This document shows, one piece after another, positions 18,126-25,210 of a stretch of 64,000 nt of DNA. Position 1 is the first letter of the stretch; each line of letters begins with the position of its first letter. Source of the DNA: DATBGZ01 sp963803115 (GTDB taxonomy: Bacteria; Actinomycetota; Actinomycetes; Mycobacteriales; Micromonosporaceae). The stretch lies in contig CAWDLN010000007.1 of assembly GCA_963803115.1 (NCBI GenBank), positions 1 through 64,000 of the forward strand. The letters are read 5' to 3'. The position numbers were made by a program, and so were the translations under genes. The notes under the pieces are model-generated. The model saw nothing but the letters and a program-made list of their open reading frames with translations. It was not told where the DNA came from and ran no database searches.

Positions 18126-18177
18126 CCTTCAATTCCTCGGCAACCCTTCACACCTCGGGCGCCCTTCAATACCTCGG
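18126..18177. promoter_or_regulatory. Three direct repeats upstream of the HTH regulator
   Basis: CCTTCAATTCCTCGG (18126-18140), CCTTCACACCTCGG (18145-18158) and CCTTCAATACCTCGG (18163-18177) repeat with spacing of 19 and 18 bases, about two helical turns. The first copy overlaps the ribosome site of the regulator. Evenly phased repeats next to an HTH regulator suggest a multi-site operator for its own gene. Confidence 0.55.
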
Positions 18178-18298
18178 GCAACGTCGCGGAGGCTAAGCAG
18201 ACGCCAGAGGCGCCTAGTCGACCGGGGCACCGATTGATTAGCGGAGCCGAGCAGGAAAGGAGCCGATTCCTGTTCTCAGCGCCAAACTGATCGGCAGA

Positions 18299-18955
18299 TC
18301 AAATCGCGTTGATGTCGGCGGTCTCGAGAATCCGTTTCGGCGCCCCATTGGCGGCCACAGCCACCATCGCCTTGCCGAGAGTCTCGTTGGACGTGACCAG
18401 CCGAGGCGCGATCCGCCGTAGCACCGGGTAGAGCGGTCCGGTGATGGCATAGAACGCCCGATACAGCGGCGTCTTGGATCGCACGCCGTGCAGTGGCTGG
18501 ATGAATCCGGGCCGGAACATGTACGCGTCGAGTGGCAACTTCAGCAGCGCGTTCTCGGTCCGTCCCTTGACCCGGGCCCACATCAGGCGACCCTGTTCCG
18601 AACTGTCGGTGCCCGCGCCCGAGACGTAGAGGAACCGGCTGCCCGGATTCAGATCGGCCAGGGTCCTCCCAACCGACAACGTGAGTTCGTAGGTGATCCG
18701 CCGGTACCTCTCCTCGCTCATGCCGGTCGACGAGACGCCGAGGCAGAACAGACAGGCGTCGTAGCCGGTCAGCTCGTCGGTGACCGGGGCGAGGTCGGCG
18801 AGGTCGGCCTGAACGAGCTCGCGCAGCTTGGCGTGCTCGACGCCGGTCGGGGTCCGCCCGAGGGCAAGCACAGCGTCCACATTGGAGTCAAGTAGGCACT
18901 CGCGTAACACGCCCTGGCCGACCATTCCGGTTGCGCCGAGCAGGATCACCTTCAT
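18299..18955 (-). CDS. NAD(P)-binding oxidoreductase (HTATIP2/NmrA-like)
   Basis: The 218-residue protein begins with the Rossmann motif LLGATGMVGQG (residues 4-14) and contains FLYVSGAGTDSSEQG and a later WARVKGRTENALL with the Y/K region replaced, as in atypical short-chain dehydrogenases. The start at ATG 18955 has GGAGG upstream; the open frame extends to 18985. The substrate is unknown. It lies 26 bases downstream of a quinone reductase-like gene on the same strand, so the two and the DUF2461 gene probably form one operon. Confidence 0.75.
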   Translation of the reverse strand: MKVILLGATGMVGQGVLRECLLDSNVDAVLALGRTPTGVEHAKLRELVQADLADLAPVTDELTGYDACLFCLGVSSTGMSEERYRRITYELTLSVGRTLADLNPGSRFLYVSGAGTDSSEQGRLMWARVKGRTENALLKLPLDAYMFRPGFIQPLHGVRSKTPLYRAFYAITGPLYPVLRRIAPRLVTSNETLGKAMVAVAANGAPKRILETADINAI

Positions 18956-18981
18956 CGCTTCAACCTCCGCGGACGACCGGT

Positions 18982-19998
18982 TCAATCGACCGTAATGAGC
19001 ACCTTGCCGACGGCGCCGGCGGACACGGCCGCGTGGGCGGCCGCTGTGTCCGCCAACGAGTAATGGTGCAGGGCGAGCCCTGCCTCGTCACCGACACTCA
19101 GCGCGCCGGCCGTCACGGCGGCGGCGACGTCGGCGACCGCCTGCGATTTGGCGGTCGCGGGCACCGTGTAGACCAGCACGAACTGGTACCGGATGTTGCG
19201 GGCCATCAGCGGCCAGACCGGCAGGCTCAGGTCGGCTACGTTCTCCGTGGCGTAGGTGGCGACCGTACCGCTGTTCGCCAGCACGGCGTGGTTGATCGCG
19301 GCGTTCGCCACCGGCGCGACCTCGACGACGATGTCGACGCCGCCAGCGGCTGACTGCAGCACCTTCTCGACCACATCGTCGCTGCGGTAGTTGATGACCG
19401 CGTGCGCTCCCGCCGCGCTCGCCAGCCGGGCCTTACCGGGTCCGCTGACCGTGGTGACAACGGTGGCGCCGGCCCATCGGGCGAGCTGGATGGCCGCGTT
19501 GCCGACCGCGCCCGCGCCGCCGGCGACGAGCACCGTCTGTCCGGCCAGGCTTCCGGGGTGAAGCCGACCGTCACCACCCTCACCCGAGGTCAAACATCGG
19601 TGGGCCGTGAGCGCCGGGATGCCAAGACTCGCGCCGAGATCAAAGGAGGCCGCGTCCGGCAGCGGTACGGCCTGCCGCTCCGGGAGTACGACATACTCCT
19701 GAGCCGTACCATCGGCCCGCTGCCACGCCGCCTCCCAAAGCCACACTCGCTGGCCGACGCGGTCGGCGGCCACGCCGGCGCCGACGGCGTCGATCGTGCC
19801 GGCGCCGTCCTGGTTCGGAACCTGCTCCGCGAACGCCATCGGACCGCGCCCACCCAGGCGCGACTTACAGTCGGTCGGGTTCACTCCGGACACGGCGACC
19901 CGTACCCGAACGTCGCCCGCCCCCGGCTCCGGTAGCGGCCGATCCACCAGCCGCAACACCTCGGGGCCACCGTTTTGCGAATATACGACCGCCCGCAT
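18982..19998 (-). CDS. NADPH:quinone reductase-like MDR protein
   Basis: The 338-residue protein is a zinc-free medium-chain dehydrogenase/reductase: a GroES-like N-terminal domain (VSGVNPTDCKSRLG) and a Rossmann domain with the cofactor motif VAGGAGAVGNAAIQLARWAG. The catalytic zinc ligands of alcohol dehydrogenases are missing. Members reduce quinones or activated alkenes with NADPH. It starts 3 bases after the stop of the DUF2461 gene, which indicates an operon. Confidence 0.85.
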   Translation of the reverse strand: MRAVVYSQNGGPEVLRLVDRPLPEPGAGDVRVRVAVSGVNPTDCKSRLGGRGPMAFAEQVPNQDGAGTIDAVGAGVAADRVGQRVWLWEAAWQRADGTAQEYVVLPERQAVPLPDAASFDLGASLGIPALTAHRCLTSGEGGDGRLHPGSLAGQTVLVAGGAGAVGNAAIQLARWAGATVVTTVSGPGKARLASAAGAHAVINYRSDDVVEKVLQSAAGGVDIVVEVAPVANAAINHAVLANSGTVATYATENVADLSLPVWPLMARNIRYQFVLVYTVPATAKSQAVADVAAAVTAGALSVGDEAGLALHHYSLADTAAAHAAVSAGAVGKVLITVD

Positions 19999-20001
19999 CG
20001 T

Positions 20002-20652
20002 TCAGCGCCCGCGCACTCGCGGTGGTTCGGTGCTGGGTCCCACGTGACTGTCCAACCACGACATCAGCGGCGCGGACGCGCGGTAGAACTCGACCACTCT
20101 GTCCTTGGCCGCCGGCTTGCTGAGCCAGGCCGCGACGGGCCATTCCTGCCAGGCGACGAGACCCTTGTACCGCAACAGATCCGCGCGTGGATGCTCGCGG
20201 TCGTACCCGCGCGGCACGGTCTTCAGCTCGTCGTGCCCGCTTACGCTGATCTTCCGCTTGACGATCAAGTCGATGAGGCGTTCGAGCTCCCGCCCCGTGC
20301 TGTCGCCGGCCACCGCCGCTCGGTAGCGGGCAAGCTGATCGGGCGCCATCATCCACGTGCCAAGACCGGCGGACATGCCAGCCGCGGTGAGTTGGACGTA
20401 ACCCTCGCCGATGACAGCGGCAATGTTGGTCTTGTACGGCGTCTTGTCCGCACTGAACCGAACATCACGATACGGCCGGAAGATCTTGCCTGAACCAAAC
20501 TCCGGCTCGAGCTCGGCGACGAGTGCCGCCATCGGCGCGTACACCTTCTCGTCGTAGGTCGCCTTGTTCTCGGTCCAGTAGGTCTTGGAGTTATCCGCCT
20601 CGAGACCTTCGAAGAAGTCAAGGGCCTCCATCGGCCATCCTCGAAACGCCAT
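20002..20652 (-). CDS. DUF2461 family protein
   Basis: The 216-residue protein shows the DUF2461 pattern: FRGWPMEALDFFEGLEADN, FRPYRDVRFSADKTPYKT and a C-terminal helical region. The function of the family is unknown. The start codon lies only about three bases from the predicted 3' end of a group II intron. Its native 5' leader was therefore interrupted, and efficient translation may depend on intron splicing or on sequence at the intron end. It heads the short operon with the two oxidoreductases. Confidence 0.8.
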   Translation of the reverse strand: MAFRGWPMEALDFFEGLEADNSKTYWTENKATYDEKVYAPMAALVAELEPEFGSGKIFRPYRDVRFSADKTPYKTNIAAVIGEGYVQLTAAGMSAGLGTWMMAPDQLARYRAAVAGDSTGRELERLIDLIVKRKISVSGHDELKTVPRGYDREHPRADLLRYKGLVAWQEWPVAAWLSKPAAKDRVVEFYRASAPLMSWLDSHVGPSTEPPRVRGR

Positions 20653-20704
20653 TGGTAGTCAGGGGCGCGGTGCCCTTGCGGGTCCGTTTCCCCATCCCCC
20701 TTTC

Positions 20705-20738
20705 AATTCCGTGCGTGCGGTTTTCCCGCACACGGCTT
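20705..20738 (-). ncRNA. Domain V of the outer group II intron
   Basis: The 34-base hairpin reads AAGCCGTGTGCGG, GAAAA loop region, CCGCACGCACGGAATT. It matches the length and shape of domain V: an AGC triad near the base, a two-base bulge region and a GAAA-type tetraloop. It lies 23 bases after the stop of the outer reverse transcriptase. Confidence 0.75.
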
Positions 20739-20760
20739 ACCGATGATCTTCTTGGCTGTG

Positions 20761-21309
20761 CTACGCCGTCTTCGGATATCGGATGGTGCCACGCAACCGG
20801 TACAGTCCCAGCCCGTTGAACCAGTCACTCGTCCACTGCCTGGCCTGACCGGCCCGTAGGTTGCGTCCGCGTTTCTTGACCATCAAGCCACGCAGACGCT
20901 TCGCCACGTAGTCATCGACCTGGCCGAACTTGCTGGCGGCGTTGCCGGTCCGGAAGTAGTTCCCCCAGCCACGCAGGATCGGGTTCAGTTCCTCGATGAT
21001 CACTCGAATGTCCTTCACCCCGACCCTGTTCCGACCGGTCCGAGCCTTGACCTTCTCGCGCAGCCGTTTCATCGCCTTCTGCGAGGGCCAGCGGTGCAGG
21101 TAGTAGCGGCGCACGCGTCGCTGCTCCCACACCCGCCCCGACATGCGGGCTCTGAAGTGACAACCGAGGAAGTCGAAGCCTTCCCGGCCTTCCCTGAGAT
21201 CTACGATCCGGGTCTTGTCCGGATGCAGCCGCAGCCCCAGATCGGTCAGGATCTCCCCGACCGTGACCAGCGCCGCCCGGGCCTGCCGCTGGCTGCGGCA
21301 TAGCACCAC
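20761..21309 (-). CDS. ltrA: Outer intron reverse transcriptase, 3' part
   Basis: This is the C-terminal portion: LCRSQRQARAAL directly follows the YADD motif in related proteins. Then come HPDKTRIVDL, FDFLGCHFRARM (thumb entry) and the group II maturase domain (LNPILRGWGNYFRTGNA, FGQVDDYVAKRLR). There is no C-terminal HNH endonuclease, as in class C introns. The open frame starts at 21378 within the inner intron, but homology begins at about 21309. Joining it to the 5' part restores a reverse transcriptase of about 457 residues reading ...RYADD-G-V-V-L-C. Confidence 0.8.
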   Translation of the reverse strand: MVLCRSQRQARAALVTVGEILTDLGLRLHPDKTRIVDLREGREGFDFLGCHFRARMSGRVWEQRRVRRYYLHRWPSQKAMKRLREKVKARTGRNRVGVKDIRVIIEELNPILRGWGNYFRTGNAASKFGQVDDYVAKRLRGLMVKKRGRNLRAGQARQWTSDWFNGLGLYRLRGTIRYPKTA

Positions 21310-21351
21310 GCGGAGAGTCGGCGGCGGGAGTTGCACCCGCCGCCGCTCGCA

Positions 21352-21385
21352 GAACCCGGCGTGAACCTCTCGACTCACCGGGCTC
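21352..21385 (-). ncRNA. Domain V of the inner group II intron
   Basis: GAGCCCGGTGAGTC, GAGA loop, GGTTCACGCCGGGTTC form a 34-base hairpin with the AGC triad and a GNRA-type loop. The stop codon of the intron protein lies inside it, which is common in compact bacterial introns. Confidence 0.8.
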
Positions 21386-22667
21386 CCATCGTCCAGCCGT
21401 CAGGTTTGAGGCCGAGGCGCCAGTGGGCGAACAGTCGTGGCGATCGCCGAGAGGCTTCCGCCAGTAGTTCGCCCGCTCGTTTCTCGCGTCGGCGCAGCCG
21501 TTTGTACTTGCGCATGGCCCAGCGCACCAGATGATCGTTGATGCGCCGTAGGAGGGGATACAACATGGACTTGTAGAAGCGTCCGTAGTAGTTGATCCAA
21601 CCTTGCACGATGCTGTTGAACATGCGTGCCAGGTCGCCGAGGGACTTGTCACTGCGCCTTGCGATGTGCCAGGACCGGATCTCCCGACCCATCGCCTTGA
21701 TCGCGTCCTTGCTGACCGCGGGCAGGAAGTTCACGAAGTGCTTGCCCCACCTGTTCTTGGCCAGCCGTGGACGAAACGTATACCCCAGAAACGTGAACGA
21801 CGTGACCTCATGATCGCCACGCCGGTCAGCGTCCTTGCAATACACGATGCGCGTCTTGTCCGGATGAAGCTCCAGACCGACCTGCACCAACCGGGCCGCG
21901 AGGGCATCCCGCACCTGGCGGGCCTGCTCCTCGCTCGCGCAGTGGATCACCGCGTCATCGCAGTAGCGTTCGAACGTGACGGCCGGAAACATCCGGGCCA
22001 GCCACATGTCGAACGCGTAGTGCAAATAGAGGTTCGCCAAAACTGGTGAGATCGCCGATCCCTGTGGGGTACCACGATCCCGGGGCGCCAAGGTGCCATC
22101 CGGCTGCTGCAGCGGGGCTTGTAGCCACCGCGTGACATACAGCAAGATCCACCTCTGGTCGGTATGCCTGGCGACCGCCTTGAGCATCAGAGAATGATCA
22201 ACGCTGTCGAAGAACGCCCGGACGTCAAGATCTATCACCCAGTCGCTTCGCCAGCACCGCTCCCGGCACCTGCCCACCGCGTCCAACGCGGAGCGGCCCG
22301 GACGGTAGCCATAGGAGTCGGGGTGGAAGATGGGCTCCACTTCCCGCTCCAGATACATGGCCGCGACCGTCTGGGCGATCCGATCGTCCACAGTGGGCAC
22401 ACCGAGAATTCTTGATCCTCCGCTTGCCTTCGGTATCGCCACGGCCTTCACCGGCGGCGGGAAGTACGAGCCCGATGACATGCGATTCCACAGCTTGAAC
22501 AGGTTGTTCTTCAGGTTCTGCTCGTACTGCTCGATCGTCACCGCGTCGACTCCGGCCGCACCCTTGTTGGCCTTGACCCTCAGATACGCCTCCCAGACCA
22601 CCCGCTTGGAGATCTCAAACGGTTTGACCCGCGACTTCGATTCGCTCACCTGGCTCCTTCCGAGCAC
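21375..22667 (-). CDS. ltrA: Inner intron reverse transcriptase/maturase
   Basis: The 430-residue protein has the ordered group II blocks: RVVWEAYLRVKANKGAAGVD (RT0), VKAVAIPKASGG and LGVPTVDDRIAQ (RT1-2), YGYRPGRSALDAV and WVIDLDVRAFFDSVDH (RT3), GTPQGSAISPVLANLYLH (RT4) and the active site RYCDDAVIHC (RT5). HPDKTRIVYC, FTFLGYTF (thumb) and a maturase domain (IVQGWINYYGRFYKS) follow. The catalytic motif is YCDD, not YADD; the two metal-binding Asp are present. No HNH domain is seen. It reverse transcribes and helps splice the intron that contains it. The sequence differs clearly from the outer protein, so the two introns are not copies of each other. Confidence 0.85.
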   Translation of the reverse strand: MLGRSQVSESKSRVKPFEISKRVVWEAYLRVKANKGAAGVDAVTIEQYEQNLKNNLFKLWNRMSSGSYFPPPVKAVAIPKASGGSRILGVPTVDDRIAQTVAAMYLEREVEPIFHPDSYGYRPGRSALDAVGRCRERCWRSDWVIDLDVRAFFDSVDHSLMLKAVARHTDQRWILLYVTRWLQAPLQQPDGTLAPRDRGTPQGSAISPVLANLYLHYAFDMWLARMFPAVTFERYCDDAVIHCASEEQARQVRDALAARLVQVGLELHPDKTRIVYCKDADRRGDHEVTSFTFLGYTFRPRLAKNRWGKHFVNFLPAVSKDAIKAMGREIRSWHIARRSDKSLGDLARMFNSIVQGWINYYGRFYKSMLYPLLRRINDHLVRWAMRKYKRLRRREKRAGELLAEASRRSPRLFAHWRLGLKPDGWTMGAR

Positions 22668-23240
22668 CTCGGTTGACCACCAAACGAATCAGGACAACCC
22701 GCCCCCTTCGCTTCACCCCCATTACAGGGGTCTCATCGCTACTACAAGGCGGTCCGCCCCGCTGCCCCGCATCGGTACTCTCCCCCTTGCAGTTTCAGCT
22801 GCTTGGAGTTCTCCCTTGCGCCGACCGCCGTCAACACGCGGCCGACCACATCGAGGCGAGCGGTTCCCACGTTCCGTACCGGAGCCTGAACCGAGCTCGC
22901 GCCACCTCTGCGCCGGACAACCACCTGGCCAGGAATGCAGGCACCCGCCAGATTCGTCCCAGGGCAACAACTGGACCCTGGTTTCGGTCGTCGTCGATAC
23001 GCTTTCGACGTTTCATCAGTGGTTCACTCACGTTCGCCTTCTCGGCTCACACCTGACGCCATCACGGGCGCCTTTTCCGCAACGCTCACCACCCCGGCTC
23101 ATTCACCGACGCAGCTTGCGGTGGTTTGAGACCTCCCCCTGCGTGGGCGGTCCCGGAGGGCCCACCTCCATCACCGGTACAGCACCGCATCGAAGCTCCC
23201 GTCCTCTACACCGGAACCTCCTTCAGCGTTCGTGGCACAC
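22668..23240 (-). ncRNA. 5' ribozyme region (domains I-III) of the inner intron
   Basis: This 570-base stretch has no protein-like frame of its own on the minus strand. It lies between the intron start and the reverse transcriptase, where domains I to III of the ribozyme belong. A long plus-strand open frame across it is a shadow. Confidence 0.65.
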
Positions 23241-24066
23241 CGTCATCGGCGTAGCGCACCAACTCGCCCACGCCCCGCGTGGACAGTTCGGTGTCCAGGA
23301 CGTGCAGGTAGATGTTGGACAGCAACGGGGAGATCACCCCACCCTGCGGCGTGCCGGCGACCGTCCGCTCGACACTCCCGTCCACCATCACACCCGCCTG
23401 CAACCACAACCGAACCAGCTTGAGCACCCGCCGATCCGAGACCCGCCGCGCCACCAACTCCACCAACCTGGTGTGGTCGATCTCGTTGAAGAAGTTACGG
23501 ATATCGAACTCGACCACGAACGTGTTGCCCTCGATGAAGCCCTTACGGACCCGCTCCATCGCCTGCGTGGCGGACCGCCTCGGCCGAAACCCATACGACA
23601 CCGGCGCAAAGTCGGCCTCGAAGATCGGTTCCAACACCAGCTTGGCCGCCTGCTGGGCCACCCGGTCGCGGACGGTGGGAATGCCCAACGGCCGCTTACC
23701 GCCATCTGGTTTCGGGATCTCCACCCGACGCACCGGCGCCGGACGGTAGGACCCTGCTCGGAGGTCACGGGAAAGCTCATCGAGCATCCGCTCAACCCCG
23801 TACTCCTCCACCTGCGCCAGGGTGATCCGATCCACCCCGGCCGCACCCCGGTTGGTGAGCACCCGCCGCCACGCCTCCCACAAGACGTCACCCCTGTGGA
23901 CACGGTCATACAGGGCGTGGAAGCGCCGCTCCGAGGACTGCTTGGCCGCAGCCCATAGCTTGCGTTGAAGTTCTCGCACCTTCCCGAAGCCCGGCAACAC
24001 CAGCCGCCGGTCGGGATCGACGGGCGAAGACCCGTCGAGGTTGTTGGACCGGGCGGTCCCGGTCAT
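23241..24066 (-). CDS. ltrA: Outer intron reverse transcriptase, 5' part
   Basis: It starts at the ATG at 24066 (MTGTARSNNLDG). Blocks visible are WRRVLTNRGAAGVDRITL (RT0), VRRVEIPKPDGGKRPLGIPTVRDRVAQQA (RT1-2, positions about 116-144), YGFRPRRSATQAM, FVVEFDIRNFFNEIDH (RT3), GTPQGGVISPLLSNIYLH (RT4) and LVRYADD (RT5). The family match stops exactly after the second Asp, where the inner intron starts; the frame runs on into intron sequence for about 12 residues. Without splicing the product lacks the thumb and maturase domains and would be inactive. Confidence 0.85.
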
Positions 24067-24590
24067 GCCCTGACGCTTACCCTCTTCCCAAGCGTGATCA
24101 AAGTGAGGGCCCTTTCCTCCCGACGCGTTATGCTGCACGCCGATCGCCAGTACTATGGCCCCCTCGGACTCCCGCTGCCCTCCAAACGATTTCACCATCG
24201 GCTTATACGTCCGGTCTTTGCCCGACGCAGGCCAGGCAGACGGGTCTCTCCTGTTCCAGCCCAGACTGTGCACACGTGCCATCTCCCGTACCCCGAGGAG
24301 ACCCGCCAGGCTGACCCCGGAGCAGGGCCTGGCAGACATGGCCTTCGCCGTGACATGAGCGGCTCGGCTCTCCCGTTGTGACTCTGACGAGGCTGCAGAG
24401 TTCGCTTGACGCTACGGCCCGCGTGCTTGCTCCCTCCAAAGAGGCTCTTGACACCCCGCTCAGCCCGCCACCTCTCGACGACGAACCGGGGCCTGCTACC
24501 GGGCGCTCCGATGCTTACCCGGACGGGACTTTCACCCGTAAGCCTGGACCAGCTTCCAGGACGCAACATGTGACGCATCCTACGTCTACT
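24067..24590 (-). ncRNA. 5' ribozyme region of the outer intron
   Basis: The stretch upstream of the outer reverse transcriptase contains the GGGTGAAAGTCCC motif typical of domain I in such introns and no convincing gene on either strand. The frame open to 24339 on the minus strand is not protein-like. Confidence 0.6.
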
Positions 24591-24593
24591 TGA

Positions 24594-24625
24594 CAGACTC
24601 AGCCAGGCCCTACAGGCTGAGTCTG
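24594..24625. repeat. Perfect hairpin at the intron insertion site
   Basis: CAGACTCAGCC (24594-24604) pairs perfectly with GGCTGAGTCTG (24615-24625) around a 10-base loop. The outer intron starts a few bases downstream on the minus strand. Class C group II introns choose sites just after stable hairpins. The last base is also the first base of the thioesterase GTG. Confidence 0.6.
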
Positions 24626-25164
24626 TGTTTGAGACGCAGTTGCTTGAGAGCCAGGTCGACACCGACCGCACCCGCACGTACTCCTGGTCCGACCCGTTGG
24701 CGAGCGCCGCGGAGGTCGGCAAGGTCACCGGAATCGAGATGCTCCGCGCGATGGTCCGAGGCGAGCTGCCGGCACCGCCGATCATGCACACGCTCGCCAT
24801 CGAGAGCTTTGAGGTCCTCGAGGAGGGCCGGTGCGCGTTCAGGATGCGGGCCCAGGAGTTCCATTACAACCCGATCGGCACCGTCCACGGTGGAGTGATC
24901 GCAACCCTGCTCGACTCGGCCACCGGCTGCGCGGTGCACTCCACCTTGCCCGCGGGCTGGGGCTACACCTCGCTCGACCTGACGACGAAGTACCTCCGAC
25001 CGGTCACTGTCGACTCTGGACTCTTGCATTGCGAGGGCACCGTCATCAGCCGCGGGCGGACCACCGCGCTGGCCGAGGCCCGGTTGCTGGACGAGCAGGG
25101 CCGCCTGGTCGCGTACGCCTCCTCGACGTGCCTGTTGTTTGACTTCTCCGTCCGGACCGTCTGA
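24625..25164 (+). CDS. PaaI-type hotdog thioesterase
   Basis: The 179-residue protein carries the hotdog thioesterase core: YNPIGTVHGGVIATLLDSATGCAVHS, with the HGG motif and the catalytic Asp region (about residues 87-112), then YTSLDLTTKYLRPV. Such enzymes hydrolyse acyl-CoA thioesters. The GTG at 24625 gives the family's usual N-terminal length. That start touches a hairpin and lies about 35 bases from the outer intron, so the original promoter may have been displaced. Confidence 0.8.
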   Translation: MFETQLLESQVDTDRTRTYSWSDPLASAAEVGKVTGIEMLRAMVRGELPAPPIMHTLAIESFEVLEEGRCAFRMRAQEFHYNPIGTVHGGVIATLLDSATGCAVHSTLPAGWGYTSLDLTTKYLRPVTVDSGLLHCEGTVISRGRTTALAEARLLDEQGRLVAYASSTCLLFDFSVRTV

Positions 25165-25210
25165 CTACCCCGGCGAGCCGGGCAGCAGCCGCCCGACGTT
25201 CGTGGCAAGA

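Larger units (their letters stand above)
21310..23240 (-). mobile_element. Inner group II intron inserted in the outer reverse transcriptase
   Basis: It begins near 23240 with GTGTGCCACG, the typical GTGYG start, directly after the GCCGATGAC codons of the outer YADD motif. It ends at about 21310. A ribozyme leader of about 570 bases (22668-23240) precedes its own reverse transcriptase. Domain V (21352-21385) and a domain VI stem (GCGGCGGG/CCCGCCGC, about 21319-21342) follow. The total is about 1.93 kb, normal for a bacterial group II intron. The 3' splice point is uncertain by a few bases. Confidence 0.8.
20655..24590 (-). mobile_element. Outer group II intron (class C-like), carrying a second intron
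   Basis: The element contains a group II reverse transcriptase (split), a 34-base domain V at 20705-20738 (minus strand, AAGCCGTGTGCGG/GAAA/CCGCACGCACGGAATT) and a domain VI-like stem ending in CTGACTAC near 20655. Its 5' ribozyme part lies between 24067 and about 24590. The 5' boundary follows an 11-bp hairpin (24594-24625), the kind of site used by class C introns. The exact 5' base is unresolved because no perfect GTGYG start is evident. It sits in the short gap between the divergent DUF2461 and thioesterase genes. Confidence 0.75.

Noticed and set aside
22330..23958. 542-residue plus-strand open frame across the introns
   Set aside because: It is antisense to the reverse transcriptase and ribozyme sequences, shows no domain and has the Arg/Pro/His-rich composition of a shadow frame.
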